Shown: positions 21,019-33,319, counted from the stretch's first letter. The stretch: DNA of 64,000 bases from Austropuccinia psidii (GCA_023105745.1 JALGQZ010000002.1:42639997-42703996); one strand, 5' to 3'. Notes: generated from the sequence alone by a model not told the origin. Numbers and translations are program-made.

Positions 21019-22840
21019 TGTAAGGTGTGGATATGAAACTTTGATAAAATATCATGTACTTTTCCTGTCCTCAAAATTTGTATAAGGTAAAATTATTTAA
21101 AAATAGTAAGAAATAGTATTTTGAAAGAGAAAACACACCAATGTGATTGTTTTTTAACTTTGTAAGTATAAAACCATAATATAATCAAAATTTATTGTTT
21201 TACCAACAATAAAGATTTATCCAAAAATACTCTACAAGAGATATTTAAGGCTGCAAAACAAATTTCTTCAAGAGAAATTTCAATTGGAATTGATTGAGAA
21301 AAGAGCTGCAAGCAATTAATTAAGGAAAAAAGTCTTTAAAAAGATATTTAAGGAGAAAAAATGCCCAAAACTGAGAAGAATGAAGTTGGAAATAAACTGA
21401 CAAAGTCAACAGTGATGAAAGATGCTTTAATTCACTTTTGGGGTGGTTCAGGGGTAAAAATGATTATAAGAGTTACAAAAAATGATTATAATGATTTTAT
21501 CACATGGTTAAAAGGTTCAAAATGATTTCAAAAAGGTGGCTTGAATCTTTTGTTGATTGGTTTAACAGTGTTTAAACTAATTATAAAAGGAAAAGATTCT
21601 AACATGAAGAGAAAAGTGGGGCAAAGAAGGCATTCTTTTATAGCCATCAATTTTCTTACTCCAAAATTGAAATTTACTCTTGTCAGTCGTGGAGAACACT
21701 CTTAGAACAGAAAAGCTAATTATGGCATCATTGAACCCTGGTTTAGACCAAAAAAGGGCTGGTTTTAGCCATTTTTTGCTATTTCTAGCCATTTTAGACC
21801 CTTAAATCAGCCATTAATATAGTAATACCTGTCCTAGGGCCTTCAAAACACGTCATAATGAGCTTAAGAGACGTAGAAACCAGGTAAAACCATTTTTACT
21901 AAGATTTTTTCATCTTAAGGGTAGTTTTACCCTCTTGGAAACAGTTAAAACTACCCTGGTTGGTATCAAAACCTCATCATCAATTGAGTCACAGACCCTG
22001 TGACTCAATTCCAGGCCAAAAGTGATGAACCTTTGCATGTATTTTGACATCTCACCCCTGTCAGCAAGGAGTTTGGGGGTCTGGCTCCCTCTTAGAGCTA
22101 GAGTTCCTTTTCCCCCCAAATTTAATCTTTCCAATTTATTTTCCCTTTAATTCCTCATCATGTATTATACTTACAATTGAAATATTTAATTCAATTGAGT
22201 CTTACAATAAACTACTGTAATAATTGACACCTCATATGTAAATCAAAGTTCACTTATGTAATACATGCACACATTTTGACAATTCAATTGAATTCAATTG
22301 AAAATACTTCAATTCCTAATAACTTCTAGAATATACACAACACCTCAGTTTTAACACAAAAATTGATGATTAACACTACATGTGATGTGAATTAAATTGA
22401 GGTTTTTATGATTTTTAACTTTTTTACAGAAAATACAAAAAAATTAATTTAAGCTTATTTGAAGTTGAGTTACCAAAATTTCACTCAGAGGTGACCCCAC
22501 CTAATTTTTTATAAGGAATCCAATGGTGAAATAAATTTGATATGTTTTTTTTAGATAAAAAGTTATGCTAAATTTCATTTAACTTTCTTTCAAAATTATT
22601 TTATTATGGGTAATTTTGTTGAAAATTCATTTTTACTTGATTTTTTCAAGTAAAAATGTGTTTTTACATTTTTCAAATTTAATGTATTTTTATTTTTAAA
22701 TTATAATTAAATTTCTGATTTTGTATATAAATTCAAATTTATATTTCAATAATAAAAATAAATTGACTTTATTTATGTTTGTATATTAATTTTTTTGTTT
22801 GTGGTCTTTTGGTTATATGAAAATACCTCTAAGGCCCACA
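21019..22840 (-). repeat. F-family LTR, probably the 5' LTR of C
   Basis: About 1,822 bp from TGTAAGGTGTGGATATG to AAGGCCCACA, collinear with the LTRs of F (42,544-44,386 and 61,070-62,899) but more diverged. The left flank (GTGGT, gag sequence) and right flank (TAGTC) do not match, so it is not a simple solo insertion. An internal deletion fusing gag to the 5' LTR explains it best. Confidence 0.85.
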
Positions 22841-22841
22841 T

Positions 22842-23225
22842 AGTCCCTCACACGCAAATCCTTACACCTGTCAGGAACCCAACGCTTCACACGCAAATCC
22901 TTATGCCTGTGCAGGACCCCTGACGTATAGCATGCAAATCCTTACGCTTGTCGAGTATCTTGAAAAAAGAAACAATCCCTTACACTTGTCAAATCTCCCA
23001 ACGCGTCACACGCAAATCCTTACACTAGTACAGGTTCCCAACAGTTCAACCCCCTCCTTCTGCCAGGGCAGGTTCCCAACAATTTCAAAAATTCCTTACG
23101 CCAGTGCAGGCTCCCAATGCTTCACACCCAAAACCTTATGCTTGTACAGGCTCCCAACAATTCCAATAATTCCTTACGCTGGGGAAGCCTCCTGACAATT
23201 CCAACACTCCCTTACACATGTAAGA
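22842..23225. repeat. Degenerate short tandem repeat
   Basis: Eight or more imperfect copies of a unit of roughly 30-50 bp built from CACACGCAAATCCTTACGC, CTGTCAGG/GTGCAGG and CTCCCAACG words. Copies vary in length and are not in a constant frame. No gene was recognised here. Confidence 0.6.
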
Positions 23226-24046
23226 TTAATAGTGTATGACCATAGGAAAATGAATGACTCATGAATCTCCAGTGGATTGCTCACATGCAGGGAACCCCAG
23301 GTTTTTGACACTTAAGATCTCAATCAGTTTAGAACATAGGATGAAGAGAATGTAGAAGGTGTTGATGCTTTCTATTTCCAGATTATCTTAAAAAGAGGAT
23401 CACAAAAAGGAACACTGGCAGAAACATTTTGTGGGGCTCTCACAAAACGGGGGATTTGGACCATTGGCAAAAGTAGGAAATCTCACGGGAAAAAAGATTA
23501 TAAAATCCATTAAAAAATCCTTTTATGAATTACAACCAAGTGATTTCAAGGAGTGTATTACAAAAGGAAAATAGTGAAAAGATTTCAGAAACTTTTTTTG
23601 ATGTTTCTTTTTGAATGAATGTTGAGACTATCCCAATTATGTCCTCCTTTGGATAAGCCTCCAATGCCTGGCCAAGGAGGGAGTTTGGTTCCTCCCAGAA
23701 TTCCCAGTGTATCGCATTTCTATGAGTTTCATCCACAAAAGGAATCATGTGGAGCAATCTGCAGTGCTCCAACAAGATTCCTTGGATTGAGTCTTGGACA
23801 AGTGCTCAAGGAATCATTAAGGTCGGTCGTAAGTCAGTAAATTCCTGCCAAGCCTCATTGTGGCAATGAGAGGAGCTTGGCACCGGGGGGGAAAAGGCAG
23901 TTGGGTCCTTGGGGAAATGGGAAGGTTTTCCAGGAAAGCAACCAGGGTAGGAGTTGAGAAAGAGGGAACACAAGGGGCAGGGTTAGGAATCAGGAAAGAG
24001 GGAGGTGGAGGGGGGAGCCAACAGGCGTATTGTTGATGATTATTAC
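23226..24046. other. Unassigned stretch next to a spliced gene
   Basis: Mixed-composition sequence with a purine-rich part at 23,880-24,010. It may hold further 3' exons of the minus-strand gene at 24,047-24,614, but I could not fix splice sites. No known domain was seen. Confidence 0.3.
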
Positions 24047-24614
24047 CAAGTGAGGAGTAGCGCGACAAGATGGAGATGGTCAAAGGAGGGGTGAGGGAAA
24101 TCTGGGAACAGGAAAAAAATAAAAAAGAGAAAATTACTAACCAAAATGTTCCTCCAATGAATGTGTTGGAGTCACCTTGGGTTCAGGCTCATGAGCTGAA
24201 AGGTCCTCATGTGGTTCAGAGGATGTACTTGGGCCTGGAATAGGTGGCTCGTTGTGTTGGGAGGGTTCTACAAAAGGAGGCAGAGTCAGTTTACTTGAGT
24301 CAAAAGCTAGAATTAGGAAAGGAATAGCTTGCTGCTTACCATGGAAAAAGTCCTCCAACCATCGGGTGCTACTTGGGCCTGGTGTCAGTTGCCACGGAGT
24401 TGGGTCACAAGGCATGCGAGGAACCGGAGTTTCTTGTTGCAGGGGATTTGGTGGGTTTTGTTCTATGGGTAAAGGAAATTAGTTAGTATGATTGCAAGAA
24501 GAAAAATGAGTCAAGGAAGAGATACAAAGCTTACTTTGGCTTTTGAATCCAATGGGCTACAAGACAGGGTGAGAAATGGCCAAAGCTTGAATGTCCTCTT
24601 GCCATTGCCATACT
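24047..24614 (-). CDS. Multi-exon gene or pseudogene of unknown function (partial model)
   Basis: Splice signals support exons at 24,556-24,535 (22 nt, weak), 24,462-24,340, 24,267-24,142 and 24,101-24,047, preceded by sequence ending at 24,614. Introns are 24,613-24,557, 24,534-24,463 (GTAAGC donor, TACTAAC branch point, CATAG acceptor), 24,339-24,268 (GTAAGC...TTGTAG) and 24,141-24,102 (GTTAGT...CCAG). Phases match at the central junctions. The product is proline-rich: LTPGPSSTRWLEDFFHG, then EPPIPGPSTSSEPHEDLSA. No family was recognised. Neither end was found, and it may be a host gene broken by the surrounding insertions. Confidence 0.45.
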
Positions 24615-25079
24615 TAATCAGCTGGATAATGACTTCTGACCGGTCAAGGAGTGAAGTGACCATCAGATGGTGGCCTAGGAGGGGGGTGGACAAATTGATA
24701 CTTGAGGGCATGGGGCTAATCATCTGGAAGCATTCCCGTCTGCCAGCTTGGTGTCTGGGAGTCCATTCCTGCTAGGGAATGCTTTCACATTGTCAACCAT
24801 GAGGGCATATTGCGCAGGATCTTCTCTCTCCGCATGGTTAGAATGGTTGCACGACAAAAAATTATTTTTTGTAAGCTTGTCAGCAAGCATCACAAGCATA
24901 AGTCGTTGTCAAGGAGCAAATGCAGGGGATACCCTGCTTAGTGTATAAGGTGCACAACATCTAGAATGAAGACAAAGTATGTTAGTATTGGAAATGAAAC
25001 TCATATGTGATGGGAGAAGGAAGACATACAATGAATTATATATTTGAAACGTGATCAAATTAATGAAGCTCGAGTAGGA
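24615..25079. other. Unassigned flank of element D
   Basis: It may contain upstream exons of the 24,047-24,614 gene. Nothing else is supportable. Element D begins at 25,080, and the five bases before it are TAGGA. Confidence 0.3.
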
Positions 25080-26515
25080 TGTCAGGCTGAGTCTATGTTG
25101 AAGCATTAATTAGCCTTTTTACAACTAGAACTTTGACTGTGACACGTAGAAAGTAATTCAAGATAAGAGTGTTTTTGGTAAAATAAAGATTTATTATAAA
25201 ATTAAAGGGTTCTACTATTAAAGAATAGTGGTGGTGAGCGCTATTGAGAACCCTGCGTGCAGTCTTACCAGTGGGATTACTATAATAAGAGCTATAATAA
25301 TTAAAATCATAATTATACCTGATTATTACCCAAGAGTAAAAATGCTTTGGACAGTTTACTACGTAATGTATTCAAGAGCAGGATGAGGAAACAATTCTGG
25401 TTGTGAAAAGCCACCTTTTTATCCTGAAATGGGGTTGAAAGGGTGCTAGACCTTTCCACATAGAGGAAGTGAAGATTTTTCACTCTCTGGGACAGGCTTG
25501 TGGTATGCGAAGACCTGTATTAACCTGTATTGGGCTCAGATGTGGTTTTGAAACCACATCTGTGCAGTTTTCACCAATACAGGGTGAAAAATTTCATCTG
25601 GGGACCTCACAGCCTGATTCTGACGTGTATGATGCGTAGAATGTTGTACAGAAACTGTATGGGACCCCAGTATTGACTGACATATGAGGTATTGAGTAAA
25701 AACAAGCTTCTTTGTCTATTTGACACCTCATATTCATGATTATGGGATATTATTCCATGGTAAGGCTGTATATGCCAGCAGGTGGGAATCTGACCTTAAA
25801 ACAGGCATACCTTTGTCAATTCTTGAGATATCAACCTCAGAATTGGTACAGTTTGTATCGTTGTCTGTGCTCTACAAAATGATACCTCATTTGATATCGG
25901 TATCATTAAATATGGCAAAGTTATTCCATGTACAAGATTTTTGTACATTTGCGTGGTTTAGGTAAAAAGCTGTATTGAGCTTATTTGCCCCATAGATTTT
26001 GTTCTAGTTGAGCTATGGGGAAATGGATGTCATCATCAGATAGCCCTGATTGTGCACTTTCCAAAAAGAGCCCACTTTAGGTATCTCACGCCAAAACTGC
26101 AAGAGTCAGATGAGAGGTGAATGTTTTGTTCACCCTTATTTGGCCTGAATTTGGCCATAACTGAAGTAATACTAATGCTAGCTCAGTTTGGCTAGTACAA
26201 TTGGATAGGCCTGGCTTAGAGCTTCATTTTGAATACCCATTTGATGGGTTTAAGCCTCTCCTTCTGGATTTTAGATGAGAGGTGAAAATTAGGGTTTATG
26301 CTCAGCAATAACTTTGAGCAGGAATGACTTTTTTATTCTTTGTCCTATGGTGATGGTACTTATATATTCAGAAGGGGTTAGTTTCCTCTTTTGTTTGATA
26401 CCTTTTTAGCTGATTTCGCTCAGCTCCATATTTTTGGTGGTATCTTGGCTATACCATTGATTTATGGTGTTGTGGCTGTCATTCTTGTTCTCTGGTTTTG
26501 AGTCACAGGCTGACA
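25080..26515 (-). repeat. Element D 3' LTR
   Basis: 1,436 bp, TGTCAGGCTGAGTC to GAGTCACAGGCTGACA. It contains a nested inverted repeat at 25,524-25,583 (CCTGTATTGG ... CCAATACAGG enclosing AGATGTGGTTT/AAACCACATCT). Confidence 0.92.
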
Positions 26516-26528
26516 TACCCCCCCTCTC
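26516..26528 (-). other. Polypurine tract of element D
   Basis: The minus strand reads GAGAGGGGGGGTA immediately before the LTR start TGTCAGCC. Confidence 0.7.
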
Positions 26529-26538
26529 AAAAGGCTCA

Positions 26539-29500
26539 TCATTGATGAGACTGTTCAGTCCTCCTAGAGGGTCTGAATCTCCTTAAATGAAGGTTCCCAT
26601 CTGTTATGGCATCTTCTGCCAACCATTTGTCTTTATCAGCTGTTTGGGTCTTCAATCTGACTAAATATTTTCTTTGATCCTTCCCATTAAGTCTGATCTT
26701 CCTGGCCCTGATTATCTTACTCACAGGTCCTGGGGAGTCCTCTATTTCCACTATTTCTGGTGGTGTGAGGCTCTTCTTCCTGGAGGAGAATTTACCCTCT
26801 TCTGTTTGGAAGTATGGCTTGACCAAACTCACTGGAAAGACTGGGTGTTTCCTGGAAAACTCCTGTGTGAGCTTGACTTCCACTGCATTCCTGCCTACCA
26901 ACTTAATGATAATGAAGAGCCCTAAAAATGAGTCTCTCATCTTCTTGGGTCCTTTGAGATTGTTGAAGTTCAGTGTAGACACTAACACCTGGTCTCCTTC
27001 CTTAAAGTCAGGTTCCATGTGTGTCTTGTCCCACCTCTGCTTATTGTATTCTTTTGCCTCAGCTATGCATTTGGGAGCTGTGTCACAGGCCCTCCTCCAC
27101 ACATCATGGAAGTCTTTGGCTGTGAAGTGGATGGTCAGAAGATTCTTCTTCAAGTGATCCAATGGCAACAAGGCATTCCACCCTTTCTCTACCAGTTCAG
27201 GTGTTTTTCCTGTGGTTGAATGCTTACTTGAATTATAAGCCAGTTGGACAGCTGGTAAAAGGGTAACCCAGTCATGGGTATATCCCTCATGGTCCTTGTA
27301 TTCCATGCCATAGGCACAGAACCTCCTAAGGATGTCCTTCATTGATTGGATCATCCTCTCTGCTAGGCCATCTGTTTGTGGTAGGTAAGCTGTGGAAAAA
27401 GCAAGCTTGGTGCCAAGCATGTCATCCAATTTGGTTCAAAATTCAGATGTGAATTTTGGGTCCCTATCACTAATGAGTATCTTAGGGACTCCATTGGTAG
27501 ATATGATGTTATCCCAAAATAACAGAGCAGTATCCATGGCTGTGTCCTCCTTGTGGCATGGTAGACACGGCATGCTCTTGCTGAACCTATCAACTATGAT
27601 TAAGCAGGCATTGTAGTTTTCTTTGCCTCCTGGGACAAGTCCTGTAACCCAGTCCATGTTGATGGTTTCCCATGGGTGTTTGGGTTCTTCTATATGTTGA
27701 AGTAACCCATACTTCTTCCCATGTTTCCTATTTGCCTTTTGGAATCTTTGACAAGTGTTGATGTATTCACTCAACTCTTGTTCCCACTTGGGCCACCAAG
27801 CTGTGCTTGCTACCCTCTCCTTGGTCCTATCTTCACTCATGTGTCCCATATAGGGGCAGTCATGGCATTCCTGCAGGATCAGAGAGATGTGGTCTCTGTC
27901 TACCACTGTGAGTGCACTTGTGTGTTTTTCTCTGTGGTAGAGCAGGACATCTATAAGGAAGAACTTGTTATCCTTATAGGCTATCAACCAGGGTTCTTCC
28001 AGCTGGGATTCCAGTTCTGGACTCCTGTACTTTTGTTGAAGGAGTTGTAGTAATATGCCACACTGTTTGCATTTGGCATAAGACTTTAGTACTGCACTGA
28101 AAAATTCATTGTGCAGTTCTGAGGATCTTATTCCCAATATGGGAGTTTCTGTTTCCTCTGAATCAGTGTTTCCACTGTCAAGGGTACCACTTTCTAGTGT
28201 CCATTCAGAAAATCTGAAGTTCTTCCTCCTATCTATCTCCATGAAATGGATAGGGATTTTGGCTACAACTTCAGGGTCATAAGCTGGATTGCTCTTGACA
28301 TTATCCAGTGGCGATCTGCTAAGGCCATCTCCATTGGTATGACTTTTACCTTCCTTGTATGTGATGGTCATGTTCCCTCTATACTCCTGGATGGCTATTT
28401 GCCATCTGAGCATGTGTCTATTTGTATTCTTCATGTTCAGTAAAGACTTCAAGGCTGTGCAATCTGTGTAGACTTTAAAAACTGCACCCTCCAGGTAATA
28501 ATGGAGTTTCTCCAGATCCCAGACTAAGCATATACCTTCAGTCTGGGTGGCCCCATACCTGGCTTCTGAATCTTTGAGCTGCCTAGAGATGTAACATATT
28601 ACTCCCTCTCTTGGTTCACCATCCACAATTTGTCTTTGGTCAAGCGCTGCTCCTAGGCCTTGACTACATTCTGCATCTATGTATAACTTGAATGGTAGTT
28701 TAAAGTCAGGTAAGAGGGGCACAGGTGCATTTGTAAGTTGATATTTGATCCTCTCATATGCATCCCTCCTTTCCTTGGTTATTTCAAAAACTACATCCTT
28801 TGAACACAACTTGTATAAACTACTAATTATGTGGGCACAATTCTTGATGTGGATTCTATAGTAGCTAGCAAACCCAAGGAAAGATTGCATCTCTTTGATG
28901 CTCTTTGGTACTGGCTTTTTCAGTACTGCTGCTAGTTTATTCTGGTCAATTGCCATACTAAGACCTGAGACTTTATGTCCTAGAGCCAGTAGCTCTTGTT
29001 GGCCAAAATTACACTTTTTCAGTGAAATTTCCAGATTGATGGGTGTACATTTTCTTAGAACTCTGTCTATGTAATGTACATGGTCTTCCCATGTCTCTGA
29101 GTATATAATGATATCATCAATATATACCACCATCCAGACTTCCAATATTTCTTCCTGAAATATTGTGTCCATCATCCTTTGGAAGTGGGCTGGTGCATTC
29201 TTGATGCCAAATAGCATCCTGGTATACTCATATATGCCCATATGGCATATTATTCTGAACAATTTCATGGAGTTTGTTCTAACTCCATTTTAGTGGAAGC
29301 CTTTCATACAATCCATTTTGGTTATGTATTTGGCTTTTGCCAGTTTATCCAAGGCATGAGGTATCCTGGGTAAAGGGTACCTGTCTGCTTTAGTGTAGTT
29401 ACTCAGAGCTCTGAAGTCTCCACACAGTCTAGACTTGCCATCATGCCAGGTGATTAGGACAGGAGTGGTTATTTCCACTATTTCATTATGTCCAATCTTC

Positions 29501-29700
29501 CTGATGATGTCCATGTCCAAGAGTTCATTGATATGTTTTTCAATTTCTTTCCTGGTTTCCAGGCTTTCTGGATAAGGAGGTCTCCTAAGCATGGGTGGAT
29601 AAGGTCTTTCCACATCCAGATATAGTTCTATATCATGGCCTTTGATCTGGCCTAATGGTTCTTCACCAATGGCAAATTCTGGTCTGTTATTTCTCATCAT
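26539..29700 (-). pseudogene. Element D RT, RNase H and integrase with nonsense mutations
   Basis: Three open pieces in one frame: 29,700-29,290 (RT N-part: YPPMLRRPPYP, GDFRALSNY), 29,268-27,436 (RT with YIDD, RNase H with YIDAECSQ, integrase HHCC and DDE start) and 27,429-26,539 (DDE Glu, GPF-like region, chromodomain-like tail). The breaks are single in-frame stops: TAA at 29,290, where relatives have Gln (GFHQN), and TGA at 27,436, where they have Trp. The integrase zinc motif has lost its last Cys (CQRFQK instead of CQRCQK). So the element is dead, but by few lesions in this part. Confidence 0.88.
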
Positions 29701-29809
29701 CTTCAGTAAACTTAGTTTTTGTTTACTGGTGAGGGTAGTGCTAAACTGTCCCTCTCTGAATTCATTCAGAAGTTCTTCTAGTGGATCATGAGAAGATATA
29801 TGGTATATA

Positions 29810-31186
29810 TCAAGTGAAAATTTCTTTTCCTTGTTGGTACCAATTGGTAATGTGCCTATTTTTACTGTTGTAAATATCTATGCCATACATCCTCTGGTAG
29901 TCTGTTCCCAGTAAGAACCCTTGGATGTGGGCATCATCTAGCACTACAAACTCTGGCTTGAGTGTGATATTACCCTTCCTGTGGGGTATAATTATCTCTT
30001 TCATAATTGTACCAATTGAATTTATCTTCCCTGAGGCACTTTTAAAGCTCTTTGCCTTGATGGGCAAGGGCTGGTTTTCCCAATTTGGGAAGTGATTATA
30101 TAGATAATTTCTGGCCACTATGGCGCATTGTCCCCCACTATCAATGATCAATGGATGTTGAGCATTGTCAATACAGACATTCATTTTAGTGGCTGTTCCA
30201 TGTATATATGCCATTGCTTTGGTTGGTGTAGCCAGGAATGTTTGTGATTCTTTTGTGTGTTTGCACAAGTTTTTATTGGAAGTATCCTGTGGCATGCCTG
30301 CTTCCAACTGTATGTCTTGAATTTCTAGTGGGGTTTCCTCTTGGTATTGTACTACAAATTCTTCTCTTGGGTCTTGGTCATCATCAGATGGTTCCCTGAT
30401 GGCATCACCCATGGAGTCTGATTCAGAATCCTTTGTTGGGGATTCCTCCTCTGGGACTTTCTCAATGGCATAGGCTTTTTTCTTTGCCTTGGGACAGTTG
30501 TTGGCAGAGTGGTCTGTTGAACCACAATTGTGACAAGAATTTCTCTTCTTTGCCACTTCTGCCACTCTTTCTTTGGGTTTGTCTTTAAACTCTACCCTGA
30601 AAGGTTGTTTCTCTTTAAAACCAATGATCTTATATGGGGTGAATTTCCCTATATTAGTCCTTTTCCTTATGTCTTGTAAGGTGTTGGCAATGTCATCTAG
30701 AGTGCAATTTTGGTTGCATCTTCATTTTACTTCATGCTCTAGTTCTCCTGGCAGTTGTGTCAGGAGTTTGTGATTCCTAATTTGAATGTTCATCTGAGGA
30801 TCAATGGCTTTAAGTCTCTTGGACTGTCTAAGACACCACTCATATGGATCTTTGTCCACAGAGTATTTGTCATTTTCAAATTACATGGTCTTCTGCAATA
30901 TCCAAGTTCCATTGCTGTACTTTTGGATGATTTGACTCTTCCACCATGGCCAGTTTCTTCTGCCATGGATTTCTTTCATTTCTGTGTACCATATACTAGC
31001 ATGACCTTTAAATTCTGTATTTAGTCTAGCAGTAATCCAGTAATCTGGTGAGCTTGGTACATCAATGAAGAGTCCATCAATGTAATCTATGAGTTCCATA
31101 TGATCATAGTCTCCTGATCCAGAGAATTTGGGCCAGCTTGAGGCCTCAGGAAGCTTTTTCAAGGCTCCCTTCTCTGAATAAGACAT
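29810..31186 (-). pseudogene. Element D protease, zinc knuckle and capsid fragments
   Basis: 29,810-30,565 encodes a CX2CX4HX4C knuckle (CHNCGSTDHSANNC), an acidic linker and a protease with DSGG. It leaves frame near 29,850, apparently through one extra C, so RT is shifted. 30,881-31,186 encodes part of the capsid-like domain (SSWPKFSGSGDYDHMEL). The stretch 30,566-30,880 between them is capsid-like in other frames. Several frameshifts are present. Confidence 0.78.
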
Positions 31187-32741
31187 GCCACTCCATCCTG
31201 GTATTGTGATGGATATCTTGCCTTATTCATCAACATGGCATCTGGTTTGATGTCATCTGATTGATATGGATTTTCCATAACTTGGCCTTGTGGTTGGGGC
31301 TTCAAGTTATGGTAGACATTAAACAATTCGTTTATGTCTTGGTCCAGACAATCCCTGTCCCTTTTGCTGTGGTGTTGTTCTTCAAAGGCTAGATTCAGTC
31401 TTTTGTTAGTTTTTTCAGAGGCTTTGCTCAATTGAGCATGTCCTTCTTGAAGATTTTTAACTATTTTTTCCATTAGGGCTTGTAATTTTTTCATCCTCTC
31501 ATGGCTGGCTTCAAGTTCTGCAAACTGCTTTGCAGATTGCTCAGCATATTGGGAGTTTGTAACCAAAGTGTATCACTTTTGATGTTACTCTCAGATGTGA
31601 CAATGTTATGTTCAGTCTGAGTGGGGGTAATGTTTCTATTACTAGGACTACTGATTCTAGAGTGGTTTGAAACTACTTCTGCTTCTTGTGCACTTCTTTT
31701 ACCAAATCCAACAGCTTCTGAATCATAGGGTCTGACTCTTTCCTCCTGTGGTTGAAGGAGGTTTTGTTCTTGCCCTTCTTTCCTTGTCTTCTCCTGGAAC
31801 CTTCCTGGAATTGTGAAGAACGGTGACTCTTGGCCACTGATCTGCTGTTTTCTGCATGGTGTGAAGCCACCGGAGAGCTGATTTGGCCTGCTCCCTGTGA
31901 GCCTGAAGGAATCTGAGTAGTCCCTGTCTGGGTTAACTGTTCTTATATAGCTTGGATAGTGGCTTAATTCTCCCTTATCCTCTGTGCCCATGCCTCCAGG
32001 AGTCTGAACTGCCTGGTAGGATTCCAACCTTTGGTGATTACCATAAGGTCTTTGAAGTCTATCTCTTTGAGACAGATCTTTTCGCAACTTGCTCCCAGTT
32101 CTGCCCAGTGAGATGCCAGGTTGAACCTCTTGTTGTCCATGCTCCATTGGAATAAGTCCTTGAGGAGTTGGTGGAACTGAAGAACTTGATCCATGTCTTT
32201 CCAGTCCTCTGCTTTGAGGTCTCCATTGAATGAAAGTGTGAATGGCAAGGTTGATATTCTCTCCCTCATTTTTTTGCCATCCACTACTGTGTCAAAGGTG
32301 TCCTCTTTCAGGTCTTCTGGTTCTGGAGAAACCTTCTCTGTCCTCTGGTTGGTTCCTTTGGAAGCCAAGATCTCTGAGGTGTACAGGTGACATTTTAGTG
32401 TTTTCAAGCAGCAAAAACTTTCTGTTCTTAGGGTATTTACCTTTGACTGTGCCTTGTACAAATTTGTTGTCTGGTGATTTGGGCAATTTACCTTTAGAGG
32501 TTACAAATGGGTTAATTATAGTAATTTTCCCTGTACAAGATATCAAGGTTGGTTTACCTTGTATTGAAGCAGAATTTCATGGTTTTCTACTCTTCTGTGT
32601 GGCGATGGGTGTCCAATTTTTTGCTGTTATCAGGCCTTCACTGTGCCTCTTCCCTTTGCCTTTGCTGCCCTCTGGCTCTGAGGGTGTCACTGGTGTGTTG
32701 GCCTGTGACTGGCTTTCAAGTGGTATGAAGCTATCTTCCAC
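31159..32741 (-). pseudogene. Element D Gag N-terminal part and remains of the overlapping accessory frame
   Basis: 31,159-31,566 is a coiled-coil Gag segment. 31,491-32,147 is the low-complexity Gag frame. In the +1 frame relative to it lie 31,964-32,461 (KGWNPTRQF recalls the GWSPL block of A) and 31,673-31,870 (basic stretch, then MIQKLLDLVKEVHKKQK at the position of the VFNMARTLMEF block). An acceptor-like TTTTGATTCAG at 32,742 precedes an open exon-like stretch. So D appears to share the overlapping design of A, B and F, but decayed, and I could not fix its introns. Confidence 0.5.
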
Positions 32742-33300
32742 TGAATCAAAACAGGAAAAAGAGGGCTTAATGTCAGTTAAGACTTCTTAAAATGCTGTTT
32801 GCACGTCTAAGAATGGCCTCTGGGCTTGTATATTACTACAATATTCCCTTGTACAATGACAGTGTAATTGAATCAACAATTACACGTCAGAAATACAGCT
32901 TACTGCTATTTGGTATACTGTTTGTATACCAATATCCCAAAGATTACTTGTAATTGGCAAGTATAATCTGTCAAAAGTGATGTATAACAGGGCAATTGAG
33001 CTAACAACATGCCCAACCACACCTCAACTGTTGGTAAATCAGTATGAGGTGTCTTAATTTAATTAAAAAATAAGACTGTATTAATGGCTCAAGTGTTTTG
33101 ATATGTAAAAGACGCCAAAAATAAGTGTCTTGTGGTTATTAGCCACGTGACAAGTAATCTTTTTAATATGAATAGCATGATAAATATATAAGAAATATAT
33201 ATTTTTAAGGAATAATTATGCCTAAAAAGATAAAACAAGTGTCAGAAAACAAAGAAAATAAGTAAAAAACTCACTTAGAAGGTCCAAAATGGTCAAAAAA
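32742..33300 (-). other. Element D 5' leader, noncoding
   Basis: An AT-rich leader between the PBS-like block and the first exon-like stretch, ending at a Y-rich acceptor. No ORF of note. Confidence 0.45.
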
Positions 33301-33319
33301 CACGGCCAGGCCCCCAAAA
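33301..33319 (-). other. PBS-like block of element D
   Basis: CACGGCCAGGCCCCCAAAA, the block of A and B with one additional A before the LTR start TGTCAGG. Confidence 0.6.

Larger units (their letters stand above)
16655..22840 (-). mobile_element. Degenerate Gypsy element C (F family)
   Basis: A broken element closely related to F. It keeps integrase, RNase H, RT and protease pieces plus one F-family LTR (21,019-22,840). It is interrupted by element A on the left and by a D-family solo LTR at 18,823-20,260. The N-terminal half of gag and the leader are missing: sequence jumps from the zinc knuckle (about 21,000) straight into the LTR at 21,019. Several frameshifts and point changes separate the coding pieces. 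Confidence 0.8.

Noticed and set aside
32242..32790. Plus-strand ORF of 182 codons across element D gag
   Set aside because: It is antisense to the D leader and gag frames, low complexity, and has no counterpart in related elements.
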